Numbered from the stretch's first letter, positions 41,831 to 54,651 are shown. The stretch is 64,000 bases of DNA from Panicum virgatum (GCF_016808335.1 NC_053140.1:32232586-32296585); one strand, 5' to 3'. The notes: generated by a model not told the origin, from the sequence alone. Numbers and translations: made by a program.

Positions 41831-44260
41831 TTAGCTGGGCTGGCTAGCAAAGAGATCTGGATATGTCTTCTTCAACTCATCTTCTCGCTCCCAAGTAGCC
41901 TCAGCTTCACTGTGATGGCTCCACTGAACTCTGCACATCTTGATGCGCTTGTTCCGAGTAACCCTCTCTGACGTCTCCAGAATCTTTACCGGATGCTCAG
42001 TATAAGTCAGATCCTCCTGGACATCGACTCCATCTAGGGGTGCCTGCTCCTCGGGTACTCGCAGACATCTCTTCAGCTGAGATATATGGAAAACATCATG
42101 AACTCCTGAGAGGCTGAGAGGTAACTCCAGGCGATAAGCAACTTCGCCTTTCCGCTCCAGCACCTTGAATGGCCCCACATAACGAGGTGCTAGCTTCCCT
42201 TTGACATTAAATCTGCGGATCCCTCTCATCGGAGACACCTTCAGGTACACATAATCACCAACACTGAAAGTCAGGTCTCTCCGTTTGCCATCTGCATAGC
42301 TCTTCTGTCTGCTCTGTGCAATCCTTAGATTTTCTCGCACAGCCTGAACCATCTGCTCTGCGTCATCGATGATCTCAGGACCGAAGAGCTGCTTCTCACC
42401 AATCTGATCCCAATAGAGAGGAGTCCTGCACTTTCTGCCATACAATGCCTCAAAGGGAGACTTCTTCAGACTGGCCTGATAGCTGTTGTTATATGAGAAC
42501 TCAGCATATGACAGGCACTTATCCCAACTAGTACCATACTGAATAGCACAAGCTCTCAGCATATCCTCCAACACTTGGTTGGTTCTCTCTGTCTGCCCAT
42601 CTGTCTGAGGGTGATAAGCCGTACTGAAACGCAGCTTCGTATCCAACGAATCATGGAGCTGCTCCCAGAAACGAGAAGTGAACTGGGACCCTCTGTCAGA
42701 TATAATCTTCTTGGGCACACCATGCAAGCAGACAATCCGAGAGATGTACAACTCTGCAAGTCTAGCACCGGAGTAAGTAGTGTTCACTGGAATGAAGTGA
42801 GCAACTTTCGTCAGACGATCCACTACTACCCAAATGGAGTTGTACCCTTTCTGAGTACGAGGCAATCCAACAATGAAGTCCATAGTGATTTCCTCCCACT
42901 TCCACTCTGGAATCTTCAAAGGCTGTAACAGACCTGCTGGCCTCTGATGCTCAGCCTTGACACGCTGACAGGTGTCACAAATAGCCACGTACTCTGCCAC
43001 TAAATGCTTCATACCATACCACCAGAAACGTTCCTTCAGATCATAATACATCTTCGTGCTGCCCGGATGAATAGAGTAAGCTGTATCATGGGCCTCACTC
43101 AGAATCAACTTCCGTAGATCCTTCGCATCTGGCACACAGATCCGGTTCTTGTACCACAAGGTACCCTGATCATCCTCTCTGAAATGAGGAGCCTTGCCCT
43201 TCTTGAGCAACTCACGAATCTCCTGCAGCTTCTCATCATCTTTCTGATGCTGGCTGATCTCTGACTCTAGAGTCGGTACTGCCTCAAACGCTGCACTGGA
43301 GGTATGATGCAAGAAACCCAGACTCAACTGCTCGAACTCCTCGCATAACTCTGGAGGCATCTGGAAAGCAACGGCCATGTTGACATAACTTCTTCTGCTC
43401 AGAGCATCTGCTACAACATTGGCCTTGCCCGGATGATAGTGAATCTCCAGATCATAGTCCTTAACCAACTCTAGCCATCTCCTCTGCCGCATGTTCAGCT
43501 CATTCTGCGTGAAAATATACTTGAGGCTCTTGTGATCAGTGTAGATATCACACCGCTGCCCATACAAGTAATGCCTCCAAATCTTCAGAGCATGCACAAC
43601 TGCGGCTAACTCAAGATCATGAGTAGGATAGTTCAGCTCATGCCGGCGTAGCTGCCGTGAAGCATAAGCTATCACTCTGCCCTCCTGCATCAGAACACAC
43701 CCAAGACCATCCTTCGAAGCATCACAATATACCGTGAACCTCTTCGTCTGGTCTGGCAGAGTCAGGACTGGCGCCGTAGTCAACCTTTTCTTCAGCTCAT
43801 CAAAGGCCATCTGACGCTCATCAGTCCATACAAAAGCCACATTCTTCTCTAGCAAAGAAGTCAAAGGCTTTGCGATCTTGGAGAAATTCTCAATGAACCT
43901 CCGATAATATCCAGCTAAGCCCAAGAAAGATCTGACTTCCTTCACTGTCTGTGGTGTCTCCCACTCGAGCACATCCTTCACCTTACTCGGATCAACAGCA
44001 ATGCCTCCCTGAGAGATAACATGACCGAGGAATGGAACCTCGTCAATCCAGAACTCGCACTTGCTGAACTTGGCATACAACTGATGCTCTCTCAGCCTCT
44101 GCAATACGAGTCTCAGATGCTCCTCATGCTCTTCTTCTATCTTGGAGAAGATCAGAATATCATCAATGAAAATCACCACGAAGACATCCAGATAGTCCAT
44201 GAAAACCATGTTCATCAGATGCATGAAGAAAGCTGGGGCATTAGTCAAGCCGAAGGACAT
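41831..44260 (-). CDS. Element H Pol: RT palm onward, RNase H, integrase, chromodomain
   Basis: This is the part of Pol downstream of the nonsense codon, open for 809 codons. It includes [10 protein letters not shown], RNase [13 protein letters not shown], integrase HHCC and DD35E motifs ([25 protein letters not shown]), YVGPFKV and the terminal chromodomain. It differs from C at only a few residues. It is in the same frame as the gag-protease segment upstream (44381-45775), so the two are halves of one polyprotein separated by a single stop. Confidence 0.93.
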   Translation of the reverse strand: MSFGLTNAPAFFMHLMNMVFMDYLDVFVVIFIDDILIFSKIEEEHEEHLRLVLQRLREHQLYAKFSKCEFWIDEVPFLGHVISQGGIAVDPSKVKDVLEWETPQTVKEVRSFLGLAGYYRRFIENFSKIAKPLTSLLEKNVAFVWTDERQMAFDELKKRLTTAPVLTLPDQTKRFTVYCDASKDGLGCVLMQEGRVIAYASRQLRRHELNYPTHDLELAAVVHALKIWRHYLYGQRCDIYTDHKSLKYIFTQNELNMRQRRWLELVKDYDLEIHYHPGKANVVADALSRRSYVNMAVAFQMPPELCEEFEQLSLGFLHHTSSAAFEAVPTLESEISQHQKDDEKLQEIRELLKKGKAPHFREDDQGTLWYKNRICVPDAKDLRKLILSEAHDTAYSIHPGSTKMYYDLKERFWWYGMKHLVAEYVAICDTCQRVKAEHQRPAGLLQPLKIPEWKWEEITMDFIVGLPRTQKGYNSIWVVVDRLTKVAHFIPVNTTYSGARLAELYISRIVCLHGVPKKIISDRGSQFTSRFWEQLHDSLDTKLRFSTAYHPQTDGQTERTNQVLEDMLRACAIQYGTSWDKCLSYAEFSYNNSYQASLKKSPFEALYGRKCRTPLYWDQIGEKQLFGPEIIDDAEQMVQAVRENLRIAQSRQKSYADGKRRDLTFSVGDYVYLKVSPMRGIRRFNVKGKLAPRYVGPFKVLERKGEVAYRLELPLSLSGVHDVFHISQLKRCLRVPEEQAPLDGVDVQEDLTYTEHPVKILETSERVTRNKRIKMCRVQWSHHSEAEATWEREDELKKTYPDLFASQPS

Positions 44261-44380
44261 GACTGTATACTCATATAGCCCGTACTTGCAGGTGAATGCC
44301 GTCTTCGGAATATCCCCAGGACGGATCCTCAGCTGAAAATAGCCCGAACGAAGATCAATCTTCGAGAATATACGAGCACC

Positions 44381-45775
44381 TCAAAGCAGATCGAAGAGAT
44401 CCTCAATACGGGGCAGTGGATGCTTGTTATTGATAGTGACTGCATTCAGCTCATGATAATCCACACACATCCTCTTCGAGCCATCCTTCTTATCTACCAG
44501 CAACAATGGAAAAGCCCAAGGAGAGAAGCTGCGACGGATATTGCCCTTGGCTAGCAACTCATCAATAGTCTTCTTAACTTCTTCATGCTCTATAGGTGCC
44601 ATACGGTAGGGCCGCTTTGCAATAGGAGCTGTGCCAGGCAAAAGATCAATACAAAACTCAATGGCGCGTTCAGGCGGCATACCTGGCAGATCATCCGGAA
44701 AGACATCCGGGAATTCAGACACCACGCGAATACCGTCCGTGGGTCTAGCCTCCATCTGATGAAGAAATCCAGAAGGCTCTACTACACTGATAACAACCTC
44801 TTGGCCACTGGAAGCTGATAACAAGACTGTCCTCTGAGCACAATCTATACGAACTCCCCATTTGGCCAGAGTCTCCATTCCCAGAATGACATCAATGCCC
44901 TTGGTGTCTAGCACCATTAGATCAGTACAGAACTCTACTCCCCTCAAAGAAACACTGACCCTCAGGCAGTAAGTGTGACACCTCAACTGTCCTCCCGGTG
45001 AAGATACTAACAGGCACCTCTTTAATGTGCTAGTATGAATACCATGATGCTCGACAAAAGACTGAGTAATGAAGGAATGCGTAGCACCAGTATCAAAAAG
45101 CACTGTAGCTGGGTATGAATTAACCATGAACGTACCAATAACCACGTTGGGAGCCTCGGCCGCTGACTCGGCTGTCACGTGGTTCACTCTGCCCTGTGCT
45201 GGCGCCCTGGGCTGAGCTGGGCGCCCCTGCTGTCCCGCCTGCGCCTTCCAGGGGCAAGCGTTGGCGTAGTGCCCCGGCTGGCCGCAGTGAAAGCAGGTGC
45301 GAGGAGGTCCCTGAGCCTGCTGTCCGGTAGGAGCTGCCGGACGTGGAGCCTGCGGTGCTGGTGGAGCTGGTGGAGCACGAGCCGGAGGTGCCGGTAACCT
45401 CTGGCCCTGACCTGCCTGCTGCTGTCGAGGCGGGTACTGCTGCGGTGGCCTCTGCTGGTACTGCTGAGGAGGCCGGTACTGCTGCTGGTACGGCTGAGGC
45501 TGCTGGAGGCGTGGACGAGTGTTGCTGCCGGAAGCAACGGGGACAATCTTCCTCTTCTTGTCCTCCATCTCCAGGTGCTTACGCTCAGTGTTGAGCGCAC
45601 TGTCAACCAGATGGTTGAAGTCGTCGAAGCGGAGGTTGAGCAGCGCGTACTGGAGGTAGTCCTCAAGACCCTCCATGAAGTGCTCCTGCTTCTTGCGGTC
45701 ATCCGCAACCTCGGCAGGGGCGTAGCGAGCCAGCTGAAGAAAGCGATCACGATACTCCGTGACCGACATAGTCCC
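44381..45775 (-). CDS. Element H Gag exon 2, protease and start of RT, ending in a nonsense codon
   Basis: After the intron the frame runs [12 protein letters not shown], Gln/Pro linker, CCHC knuckle ([14 protein letters not shown]), then without a break to protease ([14 protein letters not shown]) and the RT N-terminus, stopping at TGA 44383-44381. C has CGA (Arg) at the matching place, so this is a C-to-T change at a CpG. The uninterrupted gag-to-protease join indicates that the family originally used one frame. About 90 residues after the DTG motif differ at many positions from C, in contrast to near-identity on both sides. Confidence 0.92.
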   Translation of the reverse strand, partial: GTMSVTEYRDRFLQLARYAPAEVADDRKKQEHFMEGLEDYLQYALLNLRFDDFNHLVDSALNTERKHLEMEDKKRKIVPVASGSNTRPRLQQPQPYQQQYRPPQQYQQRPPQQYPPRQQQAGQGQRLPAPPARAPPAPPAPQAPRPAAPTGQQAQGPPRTCFHCGQPGHYANACPWKAQAGQQGRPAQPRAPAQGRVNHVTAESAAEAPNVVIGTFMVNSYPATVLFDTGATHSFITQSFVEHHGIHTSTLKRCLLVSSPGGQLRCHTYCLRVSVSLRGVEFCTDLMVLDTKGIDVILGMETLAKWGVRIDCAQRTVLLSASSGQEVVISVVEPSGFLHQMEARPTDGIRVVSEFPDVFPDDLPGMPPERAIEFCIDLLPGTAPIAKRPYRMAPIEHEEVKKTIDELLAKGNIRRSFSPWAFPLLLVDKKDGSKRMCVDYHELNAVTINNKHPLPRIEDLFDLL

Positions 45776-45887
45776 CTGAAGTGACAAGGACAGATAGATG
45801 TCGAAAGATTAACTCAAGTTTTCATAAGGATAGAACAAAGGGGCATAAGCTCAAAAGAAACCGCTGAATGATTATATTTAAGATTAC
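45776..45887 (-). other. Intron in gag of element H (112 bp, GT-AG)
   Basis: The minus strand reads AAGCAG/GTAATC ... GTCACTTCAG/GGGAC. It has the same position and codon phase as the intron in C, with similar but not identical sequence. Reading through it ends in a stop after 192 codons. Confidence 0.85.
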
Positions 45888-46400
45888 CTGCTTCAGTGCA
45901 AGGAACTCCTTCTGCTTCATCTTCATAACGCCCGCGGGGACGTTGTGGCTGCGGAAACGCTCCCTGAACTGGGGCCAAGTGAGAGACTCGCGGTCATGGA
46001 CTGGGTGGGACTCCCACCAGTCCAAAGCTGCCCCTCGCAGCTGTCCTGCTGCGTACAAGACGCGCTCACGATCATCGCACTGGGCGATGTCCAGCTGACG
46101 CTCCACTGCACGGAGCCAGTCGTCGGCCTGAAGAGGGTCGGACGTGTGAGAGAACGTCGGCGGGTGACCCCTCAGGAACTCAGCACGCCTGTCGCGAGGC
46201 TGCGGCGGTGGAGGAGGCGGAGGCTGAGTGTGAGCGTGCTGAAGAGCCTGAACGGTGTTGTTCAGGGTAGCCATCATCTGCATCTGGAGCTGGAAGTACT
46301 GCTCCGGAGTCAAGGGCGGAGGCATCGGGATCCCGGTACCCTGGTTGTTCTGACCCTGCTGCTGGCCAGAACCGGAACCGGTGCTCCTGGTGTTCACCAT
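45888..46400 (-). CDS. Element H Gag, exon 1
   Basis: 171 codons, MVNTRSTGSGSGQQQGQNNQ to LALKQ, differing from C at very few positions. The ATG is immediately preceded on the minus strand by the acceptor-like TTCAAATCAG. Confidence 0.9.
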
Positions 46401-46925
46401 CTGATTTGAACAAAAGATTTCACGAGTAAGGATATTGCAGGTATAAATTCAGATGGATATGATAACTCTTTGCGGAAAAAGACTCAGCCATGATAAAGTA
46501 GACAGGATAGAGTTGACTGTTTTACCCCCAACGTTCTAACTCATTTTATTAATTAGTTAACTTTACATCTGAGTGATTTTCTTTACACAAATTTAAACTA
46601 CTAAGCTATGCAGTCATTCAAAAATCCAAATCAAACATGTAGCATAATAACAAGCAGACAATTTTCACGACTTAGCCGAGTTTAGCAATAGACTCGACTA
46701 ACACAACGCGTCGCAGATGACTTAGCTATGCTCATGGTGGTCAGATGACTTATTCAGGCCAAAATCTACGAAACTATTCTTCAGAGAGAGAAATCAAGGC
46801 AAGAAAGGTAAAAGTCATAGAAGTCAAGGGGTATAATAGTAAAATAGTTTCAGCAGGCAAGGATTGGAGAGAAGAAGTCCTAAAACTCGACCAGTTCTAT
46901 CTAGGCTTCGTCCTACAGTCGATAC
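46401..46925 (-). other. Element H leader
   Basis: Non-coding; it matches the leader of C (21093-21647) closely and ends in the same AG/ATG junction. Several short differences and indels are visible, but no coding pattern. Confidence 0.7.
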
Positions 46926-46938
46926 GGCTCTGATACCA
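46926..46938 (-). other. Primer binding site of element H
   Basis: The minus strand reads TGGTATCAGAGCC three bases inside the LTR edge, identical to C. Confidence 0.93.
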
Positions 46939-46941
46939 CTC

Positions 46942-49900
46942 TGTAACACCCGGTTTATAAAAGAACATAAACCGAGCAATCATATACGTGCCAGGATCAA
47001 GTCACACGTATATACAACAGAATGAACAGTATATCATAGCACATATCACGTAAAAAGATATAATAAAGCGAATACGAATGTTATTTATTACAATAATGAC
47101 AAAATGTCTGATACAGCGGAAGCGAAATACAAAATACGATAAAGCTCTCTGAAGCTGAAGCAGGGCGCCACAGGGACGTCGACTGGGAGACGAACACCTA
47201 GAAGTCCTCGTAGTCCTGGTAGCGCTGGACGAACTCCCTCGTGTCGGCAGGAACTGAGCAGCAGTAGCGTAGCCAAGAGGAAAAAGTAGAGAAGAGGCAA
47301 GGGTGAGTACACAACTTGTACTCAACAAGTATAACACAAACTATGAGGCTCTAGGCTGGCTGACTCAACTGCATTAGCTTTTAAGTGTTGGCAAAATTTT
47401 ATTAAAGCTATTTACTATGAGTTGATGAATTACCATTGACCCAGTTACATAGTAATTAATCAGAATTAATTACACTACTACTGAGAACCAAACCAAAACC
47501 AAGCCACCAAGGTAACCCCGAGAAGCACCTCCCTCGTCGGAAGGAGATAACTTCACTAATCAAAAGGAGGATCTGGGCCGCTCATAACCGTGAGCACGGC
47601 TAGTATACCAGTTTTACACTCTGCAGAGGTTGCACATCTTTACCCACAAGTCGTGAGCTACGCCAGTTGTTCATCACACTTCCTTAGGTGAGATGACTAG
47701 CGACTCACTACGAGGCCTTTAAAAAGAATCTCGTTGGTAAGGCGTAACCGTGAGAGTTAGGTCGGCGACGATGGGGCCCACCTCCGGGGGTACAAGCACA
47801 GGAGCGCAATCCAAGCACAGACCAAGCCGGAGGAGCAGGGACCATTGAAGCTTACTACTCTTGCCCCGCAGGTAAGTTACTCCAAACCAAAAAGATCTAA
47901 TTATTACGCCAAGTCTATCCCATTCTAGCCTTGTGGTAGCGCTGTTGTCCCAGGTTGTCGCTCTATGAACCGGTCCTTATGGAGAGTGGCCAACCAAGCA
48001 CTAAGCACCGTGCTGGCCCCCTAAACCATGTTTCTACAAAAACAACTTTTAACGAGACGTGAGCCACTCAAGCCACACAGAGTGCCACTCTCAGAATTAA
48101 GTTCAAGTAAACCATTAATCAAATTAATTAAAAAGGACCAGAGTGTGTTATAGCGCAGCAACCTAGCACAACTAACCAAAATGCAACCCAAAGGTATATA
48201 TAAAGGATATAAATTGGCTAGGAAATACTTAAAGGCATACAGTATTAAAATGCAGTATGAAATTGTAATTAAAGTGATAGGTTGTTCATGTTATACTTGC
48301 CTTCCTCGTACTGCTCTGGCTGCTGCTCAAACTGCTCGGAAGACGGCTGCTCCTGGTACTGGTACTGGGGCTCCTCAGATGGATCAACGTCTACTCACGA
48401 ACACATGGCCAAAACAATGCACAAAAATAAGCATACAAGCAAACACTAACAAAAACTAAGAAGCAGTACAACAATACATAAAAACAGCAAGAAAAACTAA
48501 GCTAAAACTATTCTACGTGTTACAACGATCGCGTGGATATAAAGAACGCTAAAAACGGAGCTAAAACGCGTATTCTAGGCCAAAAACAAGGTTCAGGGGC
48601 TTATTTGCAAGAAAACAGAAGTTCCAGGGGCTTTTCTACAAAAACCAGGGACTGAAACGTAAATAAACATTAACTCCAGGGTCTAACTCACGAAAAGGAC
48701 AGGTCTGGACCGCGGGTTCAAAAAGGGAAAAGCTCAGGGTCCTATTCGTTAAAAACCGGACCTATCTGGAAATATTTTTGAACGCGACTGGACGGCGGGT
48801 TGAATCAGGGAAAATCCAGGGGCTCTTTAACAAAAAGTCAAGGCGAAGCGGTACGCTCAGATCTGGACCGTCAGATCCAGATCTAGCGGCTAGGATCAAA
48901 GGGGGCGCCGTTCTAATCTGGAGCGCCCATCTGAGATCGGGTGGCCAGGGTCTTTTCGGGCGCGCGGGCGGCGGCGCTAACCGCCGGAGCGTGGCTCCGC
49001 GGCGGCGAGCTCGCCGGAGTAGGCGAACCCGGCGTTCCAGAGCTCGAAACGGGGTGCCGCTTGGCCTGGGAGGAAGCTAGTGGCACGCGTAAACCTCCTA
49101 TGGGGTTGTTGGGGTTCTGAGAGGCCTAGAGCGGGGAGGTCAAGGGTGGTGGCGGCTCGGCGCGGCGAGGCTTCGCCGGCGCGTGCGTTCGGGCTGAGTT
49201 CGTGCCAAACCATGGGTGCAGAAAGAGGAAACAGGTCGGTGTGGTGCTCACCTAGGCCCGAATTGAGCTGTGAAGGCGTGCAGAGACGACGGCGTCGGTG
49301 ACGAGCGGCGGCGCACCGGCGGTTCTCGGGGAGGTGGCGCCGTAGGGGTCCCCGGGACTCCTGGATCCCCACGGCAGCTTCAGATTTGGGCTGCGAAACA
49401 AGGGGAGGGGTCAGCGAGACGCGAGGAAGGCTGGCGGCACGGAATCGACCGGGCGGAGTCTCTCACCGGTGGCGGGGGCTCTGTTCTGGGCAAGGCGGCG
49501 GCGCTAGGGCTTGCGGCGGCCTTTGGCGTGGGGTGAGGGTGCAGAGGGGTGCGGCTTGGGCGTTTAAAGCAGGGAGGCCGGGGATTGCGGCGCGGTTGGG
49601 GAAGGAAACCCCCGGTGGTTTCGCCGGGGATCTCGGCGGGCCGAGCGCAGCCGTTGCGCGAGGTTGAAGGAGAGCCTGGAGGGTGGGGCCAGCGGGTCAG
49701 CGAGAGCAGGGTCGGGCGAGCGGGGCGTGCGCTCTGCGGGCGTGCTTGAGCGGGCTGACAGTGGGTCCGGGGGGGTCAGCGGGGTGAGGCAAGGGAGCGT
49801 GCTCGCGGGCTGAGGAGCGGGCGAGCGGGGATCGCTGGCTGGACTGGGCCGGAGCGGGTGCGGCGTGGGAGCAGGCCGGGGCGCGCGAGTTGGGCCCGCG

Positions 49901-50280
49901 GGGAGGCCGGCTGGGCCAGCGTGCTGGGCCCCTGCGGGAGTAGGAAAGGGCTGGGTTGGGTTGCTGTTGGGTTGGGTTTTGGTTGTGGGTTTGGGTTTGG
50001 GCTGGGTTAAGGGTTTGGGTTTTCTTTTTCCTACTCTTCTCCTTTCTAAATCTAATTCAAACAAAATTTGAATTCAAATTTGAATTTGAATTCAAACCAC
50101 ACTCAAATAAAAGTATGCACCAACATGAATGCAACAAAAATTTAAACCTATGATAAATTTTAATTAATTAAGGAGCCAAAAATTAGATTAAATGCCAACT
50201 AAACACAATAAACCTTAGAAAATTTAACTAAAGCCAATTAATTTATTAATAAATACTGAAATTTAAATTAGGGTGTTACA
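46942..50280 (-). repeat. 5' LTR of element H (3339 bp)
   Basis: It pairs with 38457-41795. Terminal exon-like segment 47198-47253 and a TTTAAA box near 49562-49567 are present. The frame that leads in phase into the middle exon-like segment is open for more than 60 codons upstream of the LTR donor (49252/49251) but contains no ATG. Followed by ATCGA (50281-50285). Confidence 0.93.
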
Positions 50281-50285
50281 ATCGA

Positions 50286-51308
50286 CCAATTGATGACTCG
50301 GCCATTGGCGTCACTGTTGTGAAGTATGTCGTCGACGAGGAAGGAGGAAACCACCTTGACATTGTGCGCCTGGAAGTAGTGGCACAGCTTCCTAGATGTG
50401 ATGAGGATCACGTAGAGGAGTTTCTGCACCTGAGGATAGCGCATCTTGGACTCACCGAGTACTTCACTGATGAAGTAGATGGGTCATTGTACTTTGTAGA
50501 CATGGCCCGGCTCGTCTTGTTCGACGACCAGGGCAGTGCTGACCATGTGCGTAGTTGCCGCGATATAGAGGAGTACCATTTCTCCATCTTCTGGAGCTGT
50601 TAAGACTGGTGGAGTTGTGTGGAAATCTTTTAGCTGCTGGAAGGCTGCGGCGGCTTCCACATTCCACTCGAATTTGTCTGACTTCCTGAGAAGTTTGAAG
50701 AAGGGCAGGCCTCTGTCGCCGAGTCGACTGATGAACCGACTCAAGGCGTCCATGCACCCTGTAAGCTTCATCAGATCCTTCTTGCACCTGGGTGGCTTCA
50801 TGAATCTGATAGAATTGATCTTTGTTGGGTTGGCTTCGATTCCCCGGCTGCTTACGATGAAGCCAAGTAGTTTGCCTGCCGGGACACCGAAGACGCATTT
50901 GGTGGGGTTGAGCTTCCATTTGAATCTCCTGAGATTTTCAAATGTTTCTCGTAGGTCGGCAATGAACTGATCACTGGACCTAGTCTTGATGACAACGTCA
51001 TCCATGTAAGCCTCGGCGTTGTGCTCGATCTGCCCCTGGAGGCATTTCTGGATGGCCTTCTGATAGGTGGCGCCTGCGTTCTTGAGGCCGAACATCATGG
51101 TGTTGTAACAGTACGCCCCAAAGGGCCTAATGAATGATGTCTTCTCTTGATCTGACTTCTTCAAGGCAATCTGATGGTAGCCGGAGTAGTAATCGAGAAA
51201 AGAGAGAAGCGCGCACCCAGCTGTCGAGTCAACAACCTGGTCAACGTGCGGGAGAGAAAAAGGGTCTTTAGGGCAGTGCTTGTTGAGATCCGTGTAATCA
51301 ACACACAT
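50286..51308 (-). pseudogene. Element G reverse transcriptase and first RNase H
   Basis: The minus strand runs from MCVDYTDLNKHCPKDPFSLP through FLDYYSGYHQIAL and FGLKNAGATYQ to the catalytic AEAYMDDVVIKT, then the connection domain (LGFIVSSRGIEANPTKI) and an RNase H start (MVSTALVVEQDEPG). A TGA at 50486-50484 interrupts RNase H; the matching sense codon is most easily CGA. RNase H relics continue to the H insertion site. The Tat lineage is supported by the downstream second RNase H. Confidence 0.88.
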
Positions 51309-51589
51309 TCCCCATTTGCTGTTTTACTTTTTTACAAGGACTGGATTTGCCTACCACTCTGGATGTGTGACTTCTCGGATAAAACCAGCGGCTAAGAGCT
51401 GGGTTACCTCTACCCTAATAGCCTCCTTTCGATCTTGAGTGAAGCGATGCAGCCGTTGCTTGATGGGTCGCGCCTTCTCGTTGAGATCCAAGGAGTGCTC
51501 AGCCTCCTCCCTTAGTACGCCTGGCATGTCAGAGGGCTTCCATGCGAAGATGTCCCAGTTGGCACGAGGAAAGAGGTGAGCGCGAGTTC
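51309..51589 (-). pseudogene. Element G RT N-terminal relic
   Basis: Minus-strand translation gives QRLHRFTQDRKEAIRVEV and LLAAGFIREVTHPEW, the pre-palm region of gypsy RT. It is interrupted by a TAG after HPEW and a TAA near the VLVKK motif. This explains the gap between the protease and RT open frames. Confidence 0.75.
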
Positions 51590-52399
51590 CTATGCGGAGC
51601 CGAGGTGGGCTCCGATTAAGGCTGTCTTATCGGGGTGGTCGCTGAGGACGATCACCTTTGTCTGGCTGTCAGGGTGCAGCTGGGACTCTGGTGCCGAGTT
51701 GTTGTACGGCTTCTGGAGCTGGTCCATTGTGAGGGCTTTTGCCGCCTGAGCGACCATGGCCTGGTTGTTGCTTCTCTCCAGGGCCTCAGCGGTGTTGATG
51801 TTTTCCGTCTCACGGGAGTGAGACGTCTGGATGTCACCGTGGATGGAAAGGACTCTGTTTGGAGCCGGCATCTTCAAGAGAAGATATGTGTAGTTGGGGA
51901 TCACCATGAACTTGGCGAGAGCTGGTCTTCCCATTATAGCGTGGTAGTAAGTCTCGAACAAGGCCACCTCGAAGATTATGGACTCTGTGTGGTAGCTGTC
52001 CCAGGTGCCGAAGGTGACGGGGAGGGTGACCTTGCCAACCAGAGTTGAGCCGGCACCCGGGATGATGCCGTAGAAGTCCTGGTCTGAAGGAACCATCTTG
52101 GTCATGTCGAAACCCATGTCCTCCAGAGTCTTGGCGAAGATGATATTGAGGGCGCTGCCCCCGTCGATGAGTACCCTGGCCAGACGGATCTGGCGTATCA
52201 CCGGGTTGACCACGAGCGGGTAAGCACCTGGCCTAGGCAGGTGAACCCAGTGGTTGCGTCGGTCAAAGGTAATAGGGATTTCCGACCAGCGAAGAGGTTC
52301 AACCGGGTGCTTGAACATGGAGTTGACATCGTGATTGTGCAGCTTAATGCTGCGCTTGCAGGACGGGGTGCTGGAGCCTTCGAAGATGATATTAACCAC
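51590..52399 (-). CDS. Element G protease region
   Basis: A 269-codon minus-strand frame. An N-terminal linker (ITFDRRNHWVHLPRPGAYPL) is followed by a retropepsin-like domain: RVLIDGGSALNIIFAKTLED (active site D-G-G in place of D-T/S-G, a form I recall from Tat elements), FYGIIPGAGSTLVGKVTLPV and the YHAIMGRPALAKFM block. A C-terminal extension rich in Gln/Asn leads to RT. Frame and motifs are intact here, but the flanking domains are not. Confidence 0.8.
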   Translation of the reverse strand: MVNIIFEGSSTPSCKRSIKLHNHDVNSMFKHPVEPLRWSEIPITFDRRNHWVHLPRPGAYPLVVNPVIRQIRLARVLIDGGSALNIIFAKTLEDMGFDMTKMVPSDQDFYGIIPGAGSTLVGKVTLPVTFGTWDSYHTESIIFEVALFETYYHAIMGRPALAKFMVIPNYTYLLLKMPAPNRVLSIHGDIQTSHSRETENINTAEALERSNNQAMVAQAAKALTMDQLQKPYNNSAPESQLHPDSQTKVIVLSDHPDKTALIGAHLGSA

Positions 52400-54320
52400 C
52401 CGTTGCTCCTCCTGGAAGGTGCCAGGTGACCTGTTGCCCTGCTGGTCCTCCTCGTCTCGACTGGGGAGCGGTTTCGGCGGCCACGGCCGCGGGAGCTTCT
52501 GGAGCTACCCGGCCTTTCACGGTCATCGAGCCTGGGCCGCTTGGGTTCCTCTGGTGCGACGCTATTGGAGAGGGCGTGACATTCTCGCACGGTGTGGTTG
52601 GCGTCTTTGTGCCTGGGGTACTTGGAGTCGACAAGCCTGTCGAGCTCCTCCAGGTCAAGGGAGGTACGTTGCTGAGGCCGGTCGGCGACAACGACGTTAT
52701 TGTCGGGGCCGCGCTTGCGATCGCGGGCCTTGGATGACTCGGCGTGGTCGCGGTTCTTGCCGTGACGTGGTGGACGATCCCCGCTTGGGCAAGCCGGGTT
52801 GTCGTCCCTTTGCCTAGGATGATCGGCGAGCTCACAGCGGTCCTTGTGGCGGCGATGTGCATGCTCGGCGTCCTCCATGTCGGCGTGCTTGTTGACGATG
52901 GCCATCATGTCGAAGACGGTCTTGGGGTTGGACTCAAACATCTTTCTCCATAGTTCGATGCTAAGGAAGCCTTGGTTGAAGTGATAGATCACGTCCCTGT
53001 CATCAACTTCCATAATTGTATTACGGTTAGCAAAGTACCTTTTGATGTAATCACACAGGGACTCGGAAGGCTGTTGCGTGATGCTGCCCAGATCCCATCT
53101 GGTTTTGGGGCCCGGGCAGGCTGCTTGGTAGTATTGGACGAAGGTGGTGCAGAGGTCCTGCCAGCTATTGATCGAGCCGGCAGGAAGAGACTCGAGCTAG
53201 TTCTGTGCTTGCCGGCTCATCATCACCGGGAAGTATGCCGCCATGATGTCGTTGTTGCCGTTCGCTGCTCGGACGGCAATGGAGTAGGTGTGCAGCCATG
53301 TCTTGGGGTCGGACTCGCCATCGAACTTTTCGATGCCGACCAGCTTGAAGGTCGCGAGCCACTGGATGGCTTGCAACCTGTCGGAGAAGGCAGAGAAGCT
53401 GTCCAAGTCGTTTGCTAGGTCGTAGTCGTCGTCGCGGGGTCAGCGATCGCGGTTGTTGCGGATGTGGTCGGGTGCACCATGCTCATCGTCGTAGCAACGA
53501 CATCATTCCCGCTCAGCGTTGTCCCGTTGGCGATGACGGTTGTCGATGCGGGGTCGAAGATCTCAGCAGGCGAAATGGTCGCGAAGGTCGGGCTGGTCGA
53601 CTTCTTCATCACAGCGACGAGGACGCACCGAGCGGTTGGAGCTTGATTGCCTGCAGCGGTTGGAGTACTCCCTTCTCAGGCCCTGGCCCAAGGTTGCTGC
53701 AACATGCAGACAAGCGTGAGCTTTTGCAATCTCAGGAGTTTGGGGTAGTCCCTCGAATACCTGGAGGACGACGGCCATGTTGGCGGATGGCGTGGCGAAG
53801 ACTTGATGACTGTCGTAATCCAGGACAAACTCATTTTCGAGGTTCCTGGGCCTTGGCGATGATGGACGCCTCCGTGCAACACTGGGGTTGCGACGCTCAT
53901 CATTTTCGAGATCTTCCTCGGTCTGAAGGATGACTTGCTTGTTGGCCCGACGGTCGACGCGGAGGCCGTTGCGGTAAAGACATTCCGCCCTCTGCTGGTC
54001 GTCCTCACCGGTGAAGGATTCGGAGTCCACAGAGACAACCGAGATCTGGCGCCGGCCGTCGGGGTTGCTGCGGTTGGGTGGGAGGGTGAAGATGGCCGCG
54101 AGATACCCAACCTCAGTAGATGAGGGCGGATCAGATTGGATCTGATCCGATTCGGACTGGTCCAACTTGGTGATGCGCAGGTTGCCCATACGTACTCGGA
54201 TCTGATCCGAATAGGCCGCGGAGTTGTTGTGGAGCCCATACGGGAGGACAGCCGAGTCGCCCGGACGACCCAGCATAGTCTAGCCGAGTTGAATGCACTC
54301 GGCAAGGGACTTGGTGACAT
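52198..54320 (-). pseudogene. Element G gag (broken)
   Basis: Read on the minus strand, an N-terminal region with acidic and basic tracts (about 54300-53560) is followed by a capsid-like segment (FKLVGIEKFDGESDPKTWLH, 53406-53197, with a TAG after MSRQAQN). A C-terminal segment (YFANRNTIMEVDDRDVIYHF, then Arg-rich NRDHAESSKARDRKRG) runs to 52198. At least two frame changes and one stop separate the pieces. Order and motifs match the gag of Tat elements. No intact CCHC knuckle is visible. Confidence 0.72.
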
Positions 54321-54651
54321 GATCTATTTCGGAGATTAGATCGTTGTTGCAAATGACTGGCCGACGCGTCGCCCTAGGGCGAACGATCGGAGGTTCATTG
54401 ATGTCAAGTTTGGAAACTCAACGAGTGATGGAGCTTTGAGCCGTCAGATCGGATCTGATGTTGGTGGAGTTGCCGCTATCGGTGATCGATGGGCTAGTCG
54501 GTGGGTTCCGAGGAACAGTAGTTTTCGGGAAACTACCGAAGGTGAAGGCGAATCCGGCGGCGGCCTCTATCTGGATGCTGACGTTGGCGGAGAAGAAGAC
54601 GCCGGATCTTGCTGCCATTGAGCTCGCTGCAAGGACTCCTGAGAAATCTCT
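54321..54651 (-). other. Element G 5' leader
   Basis: Non-coding sequence between the primer binding site and gag on the minus strand; nothing further recognised. Confidence 0.5.

Larger units (their letters stand above)
38457..50280 (-). mobile_element. Element H: complete Tekay-type chromovirus, 11.8 kb
   Basis: Read on the minus strand: 5' LTR 46942-50280, primer binding site 46926-46938, gag exon 1, intron, gag exon 2 in one frame with protease and pol, polypurine tract 41798-41809, 3' LTR 38457-41795. Both LTRs are 3339 bp and differ by about 13 substitutions by eye (~0.4%), mostly transitions, so insertion was recent. ATCGA target duplications flank it. The coding region is one long frame broken by a single TGA in RT. 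Internal coding is close to C, but the GC-rich part of its LTR and a patch of protease differ strongly from C. Confidence 0.95.
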
